A DNA stretch of 64,000 nucleotides from positions 1-64,000 of the forward strand of contig NZ_JAVIFX010000005.1 in NCBI RefSeq assembly GCF_031157255.1, read 5' to 3'. The stretch's first letter is position 1. Every line of letters starts with the position of its first letter. The stretch is from Bradyrhizobium sp. LHD-71 (lineage in GTDB: Bacteria; Pseudomonadota; Alphaproteobacteria; Rhizobiales; Xanthobacteraceae). The notes beneath the pieces were generated by a model that was not told the origin of the DNA, did not search any database, and saw only the letters and a program-made list of their open reading frames with translations. Below are positions 33,772 to 42,853 of the stretch, piece after piece. The translations under genes and the position numbers were made by a program.

Positions 33772-36700
33772 TCACGTCGCCCCCACCTCGCGCACCGGCA
33801 GCTTCGCCCCGTTGCCTAGACCGCTGCTTTGGAGCTGTTCCAGCAGCTGCGCACGACGCGCAGCCGCACGCGCTATGCTTGCGTCCTTGACGTGTCCATA
33901 TCCGCGGATTTCGTCAGGGAGCGAGGCGAGCGCAACGGCGACGGCATGGTTTTCTGGCGTCAGACGTCTGCCGATCTCGTCAAGAAACGCGAGATACTCT
34001 TCGATCAGCCGCCGCTCGGTCCGCCTTTCAAGGGTGTAGCCGAAGGGATCGGCCCACGTGCCGCGCAGTCCACGCAGTTTGGCGAGGCCTCTCAGGAGCA
34101 GCAGCGTTGAGGGACCATACGCACGCTTCCTGAGACGCCCGCTCGCGGAATCCTTCTTGGCCAGCAGCGGCGGCGCCATGTGGAAGACGACCTTGTACGG
34201 CCCTTCGAATTCCCGCTCGATGCGTTTGAAGAAAGCCGGATCGGACAGGAGCCGCGCCACCTCGTACTCATCCTTGTAGGCCATCAGCTTGTAGCCATAG
34301 CGGGCGACGGCCTCACTCAGCGCGGTTTGCCCGGGGACGCGCTCCTGTTCGAGCCGCCGGATCCACTCGACGGCCCTGCAATAGCGTTCGCTGTAGGCGG
34401 AGCCCTGGAACTCGATCAGCGCCTTGGCACGGTGGGCGATCAATCCATCCAGCGTGGACGTATCCGGCGCAGCCCCCTCTCCGCTGTCCGCCACCAGACC
34501 GGGTTGAACAGCAATCCGTCGGCCCCAGCCGAACGCGGCGAGGTTGGCTTCCACCGCTACACCGTTCAGTCGGATCGCCTTTTCGATCGCCATCCGCGTC
34601 AGCGGAATCCAACCCTTCTGCCAGGCCATGCCGAGGAGTAACAGGTTGACGCCGAGGATATCGCCCGTCAGCGAGCGCGCGTACGTATCGGCCGGTACAA
34701 ACTCGGTGCGCGCCTCATCGAGGCGCTCGACCAGTCGTTGCTTCAACTCATCGACTGGGAAACGCGCTTTTGCGTTGCGCAGGAACGATCCGGTCTGGGT
34801 CGCGCCGGTGTTGATGATCGCATGCTCAGTTCCTGCGCCGACCCGCGAGAGAATATCCGGCATCGCCGCCACGACGATGTCGGCCGCAATCAGCACCTTG
34901 GCGGCTCCCGCTGCAATACGTTCGGCATGGATGGCCTCCGACCGCTCGGCGACGATCACGTGGCTGGCGACCAGACCCCCTTTCTGTGCAGAGCCGGTGA
35001 CGTCGTTGACTGTGCAAACCTTGTTGTCGGTCCGTGCGGCAGTGCCGAGCAGGGCACCGATCGTGACGATGCCGGTACCACCGATGCCTGCGACCAGGAT
35101 CGAGAGCGGCTGGGCACAATCGGCGAGCACCGGCTCCGGGATCTCCGCATCGCGGTCGACGACCGGCGCGGCTTTGCGGAGCTGACCTCCTTCGATCGTC
35201 ACGAAACTGGGGCAAAAGCCGTCAAGGCAGGAAAAATCCTTGTTGCACGACGACTGGTCGATCTGGCGCTTGGTCCCAAGCTCGGTCTCGACCGGACGGA
35301 CCGACAGGCAGTTGGACTTGACGCCGCAGTCGCCACAGCCTTCGCAGACAGCTTCATTGATGACCGCGCGCCGCGCGGGATCTGGAAATTGACCACGCTT
35401 GCGCCGGCGTCGTTTCTCCGCCGCACAGGTCTGGTCATAGATCAGGGCCGACACGCCGCGGAAGTTGGCGAGCTCGCGCTGGACCGCATCTAGATCGTCA
35501 CGGTGATGAACGGTCACCATCTGTGGGATGCCGGCATCGGGCGGATACTTGCCCGGGTCGTCCGCAACCAAAGCAATCCGCTTCACCCCCTCGGCCTTGA
35601 GCTGCTGCGTGAGCTGCGGGACTGTCAGCGTGCCGTCGAGCGGCTGTCCACCGGTCATCGCAACCGCGTCGTTGTAGAGAATTTTGAAGGTGATCGGGAC
35701 GTCGGCGGCAACGGTGGCGCGCACACAGAGCTGCCCTGAATGGAAATAGGTGCCGTCGCCGACATTCTGGAAAATGTGCTTGAGATCGGTGAACGGCGAA
35801 ATGCCGATCCAGCTGGCGCCTTCGCCGCCCATATGCGTCATCGTCAGGATGCTGCGGTCCATGGCGCGAGCCATCGTGTGGCAGCCGATCCCTGCGATGA
35901 CGACACTGTTCTCCGGCGCCACTGTCGAGCGATTGTGCGGACAGCCGGAACAGAAGTAAGGTGTCCGCGTCAGCACGTCGGCGTTGGCGATCTTTCCGCG
36001 CCGGGTCACGACGCTGGCGAGACGCTCGTTGAGAGACGTAGGGGCACCGCGCGCAACGAGCCGCGGCACGATCGCCTCGGCCACCAGGATCGGATCGATC
36101 TCACGCGAGTCCGTCAGCAGGATCGATCCTTGCTCGTCGCGCTTGCCGACGACGCGCGGCGATCGCGCGAGAGCCGCGTCGAAGAGGATAGCTTTCACCT
36201 GCTCCTCGATCAGGCCGCGCTTTTCCTCGACAACGATGATGAGGTCGAGACCTTCCGCGAACGTCCGGATGCCGACAGGATCGAGCGGCCAGACCATTCC
36301 GAGCTTGCGAAGCCGGATGCCGGCTGCCGCAGCCTGGTCATCATCGAGTCCCAGGTCGGCGAACGCCTGCCGAACATCGAGATAGGCCTTGCCGGCGGTC
36401 AGAATCCCAACGCGCGCCGTGCCGCTGTCTATCTCGGTGCGATCGATCCCGTTCGCGCGCGCAAACGCGATGGCGGCCGGCAGCCGGTAGCGCTTGACGC
36501 GCTCTTCGTAGGCGCCCCGGTCATTTTCGCTCGCGCGGATGTTGAGGCCGCCGGGAGGAAGCTCGATGTCAGTCGGAATGACGAACGGCGCACGCTGGTC
36601 GGGGATGTCAACGATCGCCGAACTCTCGGCGCTGATGCCGGCGAGCTTGAAACCGGTCCACAACCCGCAGAACCGCGACAGCGCAAAGCCGAACAAGCCG

Positions 36701-37245
36701 AATGAGACGAACTCCTTCACGCCGGCCGGTACGACGACAGGCATCATCCAGTCGACGAAGGCGAATTCGCTTTGCGCGCCGAACGCCGAGGATTTCGACG
36801 CATGGTCGTCGCCGACGATGGCCAGCACGCCGCCATGCTGTGACGAACCGGCCTGATTAGCATGCCGTATCGCATCACCCGAGCGGTCCAGACCCGGTCC
36901 CTTGCCGTACCAGATGCCGAAGACGCCGTCGTAGCGCGGCCCGGGAAACTGGCTGACCTGTTGCGTACCCCACAGCGACGTCGCGGCGATCTCCTCGTTC
37001 ACGCCCGGCTGGAAGCGAATGTGGTGCTCGTCGAGAAAGCTTTGCGCGCGCCACAACTCCCGATCGAAACCGCCCATGGGAGAACCACGGTATCCGGAAA
37101 CGAAGCCAGCGGTGTTCAGGCCGGCCCTCGCATCCGAGCGGCGCTGTTCGAGCGCAAGCCGCACCAGAGCCTGCATTCCGGTCATGAACACCGGGCCGTG
37201 CAACTGCCGGTATTTATCGTCGAGCGTGACTTCGATTGCGTTCAT
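33772..37245 (-). CDS. Fused indolepyruvate:ferredoxin oxidoreductase family protein
   Basis: 1157-residue single-chain 2-oxoacid oxidoreductase. N-terminal pyrimidine-binding part: FVSGYRGSPMGGFD and PGVNEEIAATSLWGTQQ. Central TPP-binding part: TPYFCSGCPHN, GIGCHTMARAM, THMGGEGASWIGISPF and ILYNDAVAMTGGQP. An iron-sulphur motif follows (CEGCGDCGVKSNCLSV and SCNKDFSCLDGFCPSF). The C-terminal gamma-type domain includes LVAGIGGTGIVTIGALLG and GSAQKGGLVASHV. Such fused enzymes in aerobes decarboxylate aryl or branched 2-oxoacids to acyl-CoA. The ATG at 37245 follows a G-rich ribosome site; the frame is open 40 codons more. Divergent from binding protein 2, with operator f between. Confidence 0.92.
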   Translation of the reverse strand: MNAIEVTLDDKYRQLHGPVFMTGMQALVRLALEQRRSDARAGLNTAGFVSGYRGSPMGGFDRELWRAQSFLDEHHIRFQPGVNEEIAATSLWGTQQVSQFPGPRYDGVFGIWYGKGPGLDRSGDAIRHANQAGSSQHGGVLAIVGDDHASKSSAFGAQSEFAFVDWMMPVVVPAGVKEFVSFGLFGFALSRFCGLWTGFKLAGISAESSAIVDIPDQRAPFVIPTDIELPPGGLNIRASENDRGAYEERVKRYRLPAAIAFARANGIDRTEIDSGTARVGILTAGKAYLDVRQAFADLGLDDDQAAAAGIRLRKLGMVWPLDPVGIRTFAEGLDLIIVVEEKRGLIEEQVKAILFDAALARSPRVVGKRDEQGSILLTDSREIDPILVAEAIVPRLVARGAPTSLNERLASVVTRRGKIANADVLTRTPYFCSGCPHNRSTVAPENSVVIAGIGCHTMARAMDRSILTMTHMGGEGASWIGISPFTDLKHIFQNVGDGTYFHSGQLCVRATVAADVPITFKILYNDAVAMTGGQPLDGTLTVPQLTQQLKAEGVKRIALVADDPGKYPPDAGIPQMVTVHHRDDLDAVQRELANFRGVSALIYDQTCAAEKRRRRKRGQFPDPARRAVINEAVCEGCGDCGVKSNCLSVRPVETELGTKRQIDQSSCNKDFSCLDGFCPSFVTIEGGQLRKAAPVVDRDAEIPEPVLADCAQPLSILVAGIGGTGIVTIGALLGTAARTDNKVCTVNDVTGSAQKGGLVASHVIVAERSEAIHAERIAAGAAKVLIAADIVVAAMPDILSRVGAGTEHAIINTGATQTGSFLRNAKARFPVDELKQRLVERLDEARTEFVPADTYARSLTGDILGVNLLLLGMAWQKGWIPLTRMAIEKAIRLNGVAVEANLAAFGWGRRIAVQPGLVADSGEGAAPDTSTLDGLIAHRAKALIEFQGSAYSERYCRAVEWIRRLEQERVPGQTALSEAVARYGYKLMAYKDEYEVARLLSDPAFFKRIEREFEGPYKVVFHMAPPLLAKKDSASGRLRKRAYGPSTLLLLRGLAKLRGLRGTWADPFGYTLERRTERRLIEEYLAFLDEIGRRLTPENHAVAVALASLPDEIRGYGHVKDASIARAAARRAQLLEQLQSSGLGNGAKLPVREVGAT

Positions 37246-37361
37246 GACCCCCACTCGTCTGTTGATCTGCAGCGCTTTTTCCAAACGCGGAGACCATCCG
37301 ACGAAGGCCGCGACGATTGGTCTTGCACGCATGAAAACCATCCTTGATAGTGTGCTGTCTG

Positions 37362-37380
37362 CTGTCAACTGCCAACAGGA
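37362..37380. promoter_or_regulatory. Operator f (composite) between the oxidoreductase and binding protein 2
   Basis: Two overlapping copies, CTGTCAACTG (37362-37371) and AACTGCCAACAGGA (37367-37380). On the reverse strand TTGGCA and CACTAT are 17 bases apart, a promoter for the oxidoreductase whose -35 lies in the operator. Only nine bases separate the operator from the binding-protein ATG at 37390, so its CAGGAG ribosome site overlaps. Confidence 0.65.
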
Positions 37381-37389
37381 GTTCCGGCG

Positions 37390-38910
37390 ATGATGTTCGG
37401 GCTGGCTTCACGTCTTTTGACCGGTGCTGTGCTGGCTTTCGCTGCGGCCGCGTTTGTGCCGTCCGCCTTGGCCCAGAGTGCCGGCAAGGTGACGATCGCG
37501 ATGCCGTCGGACGTCCCGTCTCTCGACCCGACGGTCGACACATCGCCCATCGGGCTCAACGTCCGGCTCAACGTCTACGATCAGCTCACCGAAATCTCGG
37601 CAGACGGTGTGGTCATGCCGCGGTTGGCAACGTCGTGGGAGGCCAGTGCCGATGCGCTCACCTGGACTTTCACGCTGCGCGAAAACGCCAAGTTCCACGA
37701 CGGCAAGCCGGTCACAACGGACGATGTGCTGTGGACCTACAACAAGATCATGGCGGACACGAAATCCCCGGTCCGCACGTATCTCTCCAAGATCAAATCG
37801 ATGGAGAAGCTGTCGGATCATAAACTTCGGATCGTGCTGGTCGAGCCGTTCGCTCCATTCGACCGGCAGGTCTCGCTCGTATCGATCGTCCCGAAGGAAG
37901 CCTACGAGCGGCTGGGCGCAACGCAGTTCAATCAGACCCCGATCGGGTCAGGTCCCTACAAGGTCGTCCGCTGGGTCAAGGACGATCGGATTGAACTCGA
38001 AGCATTCGCCGACTACTGGGACGGTCCGGCGAAAGTGAAAACGGCCATCTTCCGCCCGATTCCCGCAGAGGCCAGCCGTGTCGCGACGCTCCTGTCCGGA
38101 GAAATCGACGTCGTGCCGATGCTGCCGCCCGCACTCGCGGATAGGCTCAACAATAGCAGCGCCGGGACCAAGGCGCAGAAGGTCGACAGCCACAAGGTCG
38201 TTTACCTCGGCTACGACGTCACCAATGGCATTCTCGGCAACCTCGACTTCCGCAAAGCCATCGATAGCTCCATCGATCGCGAAGCTATAGCGGGCAAGCT
38301 GCTGCGGGGTTTCGGCAGGCCTACCGCCCAGGTCGTGGCCCCGGTGAGCTTCGGCTACGACGCGACAATCGCTCCAACGAAATTCGATCCCGAGGTTGCG
38401 AAGAAGCTGCTGCAGAGCTCGGGATACAAGGGCGAGAAGGTCACGATCCAGTACCCGAGCGCCAATTTCAATTCCACCGATGAAGTCGTGCAGGCGGTCG
38501 CAGGCTATCTGAAAGCCGTCGGAATCAACGTCGAGCTTCAGGGCATGGAGTACACCGCGTTCTTCCCGTTGTGGGCCGGAAAGAAGCTCAACAGCATGCA
38601 CGCGTTTACCTACGGTCCGACGACGCTCGATGCCGATCTGCCGCTGACCAGCCTGTACGAGACCGGCCGCAGCCGAGGATACTGGAGCGATTCGAAGGTC
38701 GACGAGTTGATCCGCGCGCAGCGCGCCGAGCCGAACGCCGACAAGCGGAAAGCGCTGATCACGCAAATCTTCAAGATCGGCAAGGACAACGTCGTCTACA
38801 GCCCGCTCTACACCGAAACCCACGTGTGGGGCATTCGCGACCGGGTGCGGATCACGCCACGGCCGGACGGTCTCGTGCGACTGAGAGACATTGCCGTCTC
38901 AGGAAGCTGA
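37390..38910 (+). CDS. Peptide/nickel-type (SBP_bac_5) binding protein 2
   Basis: 506-residue family-5 periplasmic binding protein with a Sec signal peptide (LLTGAVLAFAAAAFVPSALA). Markers are SLDPTVDTSPIGLNVRLNVYDQLTE, FTLRENAKFHDGKPVTTDDVLWTYN, GSGPYKVVRWVKDDRIELEAF and the C-terminal SPLYTETHVWGIRDRV. High similarity along the chain to the proteins at 29035 and 40073 shows recent duplication within the cluster. No permease or ATPase gene is adjacent, so it presumably docks on DppBC-DF. Confidence 0.92.
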   Translation: MMFGLASRLLTGAVLAFAAAAFVPSALAQSAGKVTIAMPSDVPSLDPTVDTSPIGLNVRLNVYDQLTEISADGVVMPRLATSWEASADALTWTFTLRENAKFHDGKPVTTDDVLWTYNKIMADTKSPVRTYLSKIKSMEKLSDHKLRIVLVEPFAPFDRQVSLVSIVPKEAYERLGATQFNQTPIGSGPYKVVRWVKDDRIELEAFADYWDGPAKVKTAIFRPIPAEASRVATLLSGEIDVVPMLPPALADRLNNSSAGTKAQKVDSHKVVYLGYDVTNGILGNLDFRKAIDSSIDREAIAGKLLRGFGRPTAQVVAPVSFGYDATIAPTKFDPEVAKKLLQSSGYKGEKVTIQYPSANFNSTDEVVQAVAGYLKAVGINVELQGMEYTAFFPLWAGKKLNSMHAFTYGPTTLDADLPLTSLYETGRSRGYWSDSKVDELIRAQRAEPNADKRKALITQIFKIGKDNVVYSPLYTETHVWGIRDRVRITPRPDGLVRLRDIAVSGS

Positions 38911-39025
38911 TCGCGCGCCGCGACGCACGCCAACAGGATTCGTTATGGTGCCTCGTCGGGCGCACTTTCTGATGCAGATGATGCGTGTCGCCTCCTGGCT
39001 GGCTCACGGCCACCGGCCGCAGGGG

Positions 39026-39850
39026 TCAATACCGCGGCGGGCGCGGGAACGGCGTCCCAAGAGCTTTCAGCCGCTCGGGCAAAACCGGTGCATGGCCGGG
39101 ATAGAAGGTGAAAGGTGGCGCATCCTCCCAGAGCGTTTCCTGCTTTCCACCTAAACCACGAAACAGGATCACCGCCCCCGTCGACGATCCATAAGGTCCA
39201 TGCTTGACCATGGGCGGCCGGAAACAATATGCGCCGGCGTGCATCACACCGAGTTCCCCGGCGAGCTCACCTGCCAGCATGAAAAATTCCTGCACGATTG
39301 GATGCCGCTCCGCGCGTGCCCCGATGCGGTAGGCGATCGATGCAGAGATGTATGTCGTTTCGCCGGAAAATGGATCCTCGCGCAGGATCTTCATGCGCGC
39401 GCCGGCCGCCAGCGCGCCGAGCCCGAGTTTTTCGAACTCGCCGTCCCACGTCTCCGCGCCGAGGTCAATTTTTTCGATCGTTCGTTTGGCCGAGGCCTCA
39501 CGTGTGCAGAGATTGTCGGCGACCGTACCCGACCGAAAGTAGAGCAGCGCAACGTCGGTCAGGGCCCTCAGTGCATTTCCGGCTGAACCCGCCGCTCTGA
39601 ACCCATAGCAATTGTCGACGTAAGTCACGCCGTCGATATCGAGATCACCGTCCAAAACATAGATCTCTTCATCGAACGCAAACGCTCGCTCCGGGCGCGA
39701 CCAGCCTGCAGGCAGGCGAAGTACAGCACTGAACGAACCATCGTCCGGATCGCTGCTCAGAAACTTTATCTGTCCGCCCGCGAAATCGACAGAGCGCGCG
39801 TCTGCCCAGGGCAGACGCTGAGCCTGAATAAACTCGATGTGCTCGCGCAT
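39026..39850 (-). CDS. Cupin-fold protein
   Basis: About 274 residues. The first half has a cupin-like stretch (LRLPAGWSRPERAFAFDEEIYVLDGDLDIDG, with E-E-x-Y-V-L-x-G-x-L) and the second half a repeat-like GARMKILREDPFSGETTYISAS and HPIVQEFFMLAGELAGELGVM. It is probably a bicupin of the type often annotated as DUF4437-like. Metal ligands are incomplete by eye, so it may be a binding rather than a catalytic protein. ATG at 39850 follows AGGAGAGAC. Divergent from binding protein 3, with operator g between. Confidence 0.7.
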   Translation of the reverse strand: MREHIEFIQAQRLPWADARSVDFAGGQIKFLSSDPDDGSFSAVLRLPAGWSRPERAFAFDEEIYVLDGDLDIDGVTYVDNCYGFRAAGSAGNALRALTDVALLYFRSGTVADNLCTREASAKRTIEKIDLGAETWDGEFEKLGLGALAAGARMKILREDPFSGETTYISASIAYRIGARAERHPIVQEFFMLAGELAGELGVMHAGAYCFRPPMVKHGPYGSSTGAVILFRGLGGKQETLWEDAPPFTFYPGHAPVLPERLKALGTPFPRPPRY

Positions 39851-39922
39851 GACGGTCTCTCCTATAGACGTCGACACGTCCCATCGGCATGTGGCGATCG
39901 GTGCGGCCAACTGAAAATAGAC

Positions 39923-39957
39923 AACTGTTGACAGGCGTCAATCAGCCTCTCTAGGCT
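39923..39957 (+). promoter_or_regulatory. Operator g with promoter for binding protein 3
   Basis: AACTGTTGACAGGC (39923-39936) is the consensus element in reverse orientation. Its TTGACA (39928-39933) is followed after 18 bases by TAGGCT (39952-39957), a plausible promoter for the gene at 40073. The operator covers the -35 hexamer. It is 73 bases from the divergent cupin start. Confidence 0.7.
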
Positions 39958-40072
39958 TCCCGTGCCGTCTGCGTGGCTGTCACGTCTTGGACCCGGCCCG
40001 ACTTTTTGCGCCGTGTCGTTCCGACGGCGTCACGTCCAATGCGTCGTCGATCAGGTCAGCAAGGAGTTACGC

Positions 40073-41575
40073 ATGCCCTTCTTTCGCACGATTGCCAAAA
40101 GCGTAAGCGTCGCGGCGGTTACCGCCCTACTCGCGGTCCCGCACATTCCGGCCGAGGCTGCTCCGAACGCACTCACCGTCGCCCTTCCGGGCGATTTCCC
40201 GGGACTCGATCCCAGCAAGGACACCTCGCCGCTCGGTTTCAACTACCGGCTCAACGTCTTTGACGCACTGACAGAGCTGCAGCGCGACGGCAAGCTCAAT
40301 CCGAGGCTGGCCGAGAGCTGGACGTTCTCGCCTGACCTGACCGAATGGACGTTCAAGCTGCGGCAGAACGTGAAGTTTCACGACGGCAGCCCCTTCAGCG
40401 CAGACGACGTGGTCTTCACGATCAACCGCATCAAGGCCGACGGCACCTCCCCGGTGCGGACCTTCATCAGGCTGGTTAACGACGTTCAAGCGGTCGATCC
40501 TCAGACCGTTAAATTCAAGCTGTCGCAACCGTACGGCATCTTCCATCGCCAGGTCAGCTACGTGAACCTGATGTCGAAGGCTTACTTCGACAAGGTCGGT
40601 GATCAGGGCTATGCGACCAGGCCTGTCGGCACTGGCCCCTACAAGCTCGTGCGATGGGTCAAAGATGACCGTATGGAGCTTGAGGCGTACCCCGACTATT
40701 GGCGTGGAGCTCCGGCAATCAAGAAGGCAACGTTGCGGCCGATCCCGTCGGAGGCGTCACGAACGGCCGCGCTGCAGTCTGGTGAGGTTGACCTCGTTCC
40801 GGCGCTACCGCCGTCAGCCATCGATCAGTTGAAGACGAACCGCGATTTGGAGGTTAGCACCGCGCCCAGTTTCCGGGTCATCTTTATTGCATTCAACGTC
40901 AACAAGGTGCCGGTCGACAACCCGAAGATCCGTGAGGCCATCGATGTCGGCATCGACCGGCAGGCCATTACAGACAAGCTGCTTCGCGGACTCGGCAAGC
41001 CGACCGGCATCATGGTGCCACCGATGAACATCGGCTACGACCCGTCGTTTAAGCCGGTCACCTTCGACCCGCAGAAGGCGAAGAAACTGGTCGCCGAGGC
41101 GGGATACGGCGGCGCGCCCATCACGATCCAGTATCCGAACAACAATATCGTCATGGGCAACGAGGTCGTTCAGGCGATCGCCGGCTACATGACGGCAGCG
41201 GGGCTCAAGGTGGACATCAAGCCGATGGAATTCACGGCGTTCTTTCCCGTGTGGCTCCAGTCGAAGATCGACAGCATGTACTTCTTCGCGTTCGGCTCGA
41301 CGCAGTATCATGCAGAGTCGGTGCTGACGACGATGTATGAGCAGGGCTCCCACGCCTACAAGGTCGACATAGAGATCGACGCACTGCTCAAGAAGCAGCG
41401 TATGATCACCGATCCCGACGAACAGACCAAGGTGATCGCGGCGGCGTTCCGCAAGAGCAACGAGAACCGCTATCACCTTCCGCTTTACGACGAGATGCAG
41501 GCCTATGCTGCCAAGAAGTCCGTCGGCTATTCGCCCTGGCCGGACGGCTTCGTGCGCCTCTACGATTTCAAATAA
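40073..41575 (+). CDS. Peptide/nickel-type (SBP_bac_5) binding protein 3
   Basis: 500-residue family-5 binding protein with a Sec signal peptide ending IPAEA-AP. Markers are GLDPSKDTSPLGFNYRLNVFDALTE, FKLRQNVKFHDGSPFSADDVVFTIN, GTGPYKLVRWVKDDRMELEAY and KKSVGYSPWPDGFVRLYDF. The frame is open from 39962, but ATG 40073 has AAGGAG seven bases upstream and directly starts the signal peptide. Third paralogue served by the single Dpp channel; last gene of the operator-linked cluster. Confidence 0.93.
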   Translation: MPFFRTIAKSVSVAAVTALLAVPHIPAEAAPNALTVALPGDFPGLDPSKDTSPLGFNYRLNVFDALTELQRDGKLNPRLAESWTFSPDLTEWTFKLRQNVKFHDGSPFSADDVVFTINRIKADGTSPVRTFIRLVNDVQAVDPQTVKFKLSQPYGIFHRQVSYVNLMSKAYFDKVGDQGYATRPVGTGPYKLVRWVKDDRMELEAYPDYWRGAPAIKKATLRPIPSEASRTAALQSGEVDLVPALPPSAIDQLKTNRDLEVSTAPSFRVIFIAFNVNKVPVDNPKIREAIDVGIDRQAITDKLLRGLGKPTGIMVPPMNIGYDPSFKPVTFDPQKAKKLVAEAGYGGAPITIQYPNNNIVMGNEVVQAIAGYMTAAGLKVDIKPMEFTAFFPVWLQSKIDSMYFFAFGSTQYHAESVLTTMYEQGSHAYKVDIEIDALLKKQRMITDPDEQTKVIAAAFRKSNENRYHLPLYDEMQAYAAKKSVGYSPWPDGFVRLYDFK

Positions 41576-42853
41576 GCCATCGACATACATCTCTGATCGG
41601 CGGCCGCCCCTGACCGCCCAGCCGGCCGCTTGGCCAGTACTCAATCTCCAATCGAGGTTCAATTGCCATCATCTCGATCATTCTCTTCCATCTCGAGTTT
41701 CAATCACCCCCCAACCCTGAATTTCGCGGCACTTTTAGAGTGAGCCGTCGTTGAAATTGTTCGGCGATTCCAATGCGACGCCCGCGGGGCGTCGGATCGT
41801 GAGGGCGGATGGCTGCAAAAAAAGATCTGGGAAACTCGCGCACAGATGCACGTGCCTTGCCCCACCGGTCCGCTCTCCGAAAGCTGCGGACTTTCGACCA
41901 CCCCCGGGGCGGCGCATCGCCAGAGAATAAATCCTCGAACTCGCCGACATCGTCAAACCGTTTCCGCAACGACGAAGAGATAGTCTCGCAAAAGCCGTTT
42001 GATCTCTGAGGCTTGCGGCTCGGCTGTAACCGGCGCGGCTCCAACGGAGTGAGAATGCAGGCCGATTTGCTCGTCGAAAATTCGATCTCGCGAAAAAAAT
42101 CCCTGAGTGAGAGGGCCGCCGGTCCGGGCGAAGCGATCTTGCTGACTTTTGACCCGCCCCCGGGCATCGGGCGGCGATGGCCCGATTGCAGTCATGCTGC
42201 ACCATCGGTTGTCTGCTTGAACTTAATGAGGTTGAGGATGAGTTCAGACCGCTGCCGCGTTTGCGAAGCTCAGCCTCAGTCGCGGAGGCACTCAACGCCT
42301 CGTCAATCAGCTCAATGATGTGAGCAAGTTCCTCGGGGCGGCTTCGGAATTGGTGCATATCCAACCACTTCGGCTAGGGGCCACTAGCTGACGCTGTCAG
42401 CGAGGCACGGCTTCTGGCCGTTGGCAGACGAGCGCACCTGTCGCAGAAGAGGCCACCGCATCGAAACGGCTATAGTGTCAAGAGTTCCGCAGACCCCTGG
42501 GCTCCGGATGGAATCCGCCTTCCATAACCAATGCACCGCGGCTGCCTTCCATTTGGGCTCCACAGCCTGCTCTGAAGGCAGTAGCCGCTAGTGGTGCCCA
42601 ACCGTTCACCCGGAACGGCTCTTGGAAGCGGCAGCTGCGTTCCGCCGGCGCGATCAAGTGACGGGCGTGCTTCGGAGTCACTGCCCAAAGGCTTAAACGG
42701 ACAGATCGCCGATACTCTCCGACGTCCGGTTCAAGCTGCATCGCCTGTTTTGGCATGTCCCTTGCAGTCTCCTGGCGTGGCGCTACTGGCACGAAGCAGC
42801 GTCGCCTTGTTCGTGCCCGTTCCCGATTTGCGCTTGCCTGCTGGAGACTGCCG
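41576..42853. other. 1.28-kb stretch without a supportable gene
   Basis: No frame here has family-like sequence. A GCGGCCG/CGGCCGC inverted repeat at 41600-41629 may end transcription of binding protein 3. The reverse-strand start near 42364 reads HIIELIDEALSASATEAELRKRG for about 35 residues and then loses coding character, while a shifted frame reads ELILNLIKFKQTTDGAA to a stop near 42196. This could be a small decayed ORF. The rest is high-GC sequence with overlapping open frames typical of non-coding DNA in this genome. It separates the operator-linked cluster from the Pot-type operon. Confidence 0.5.
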
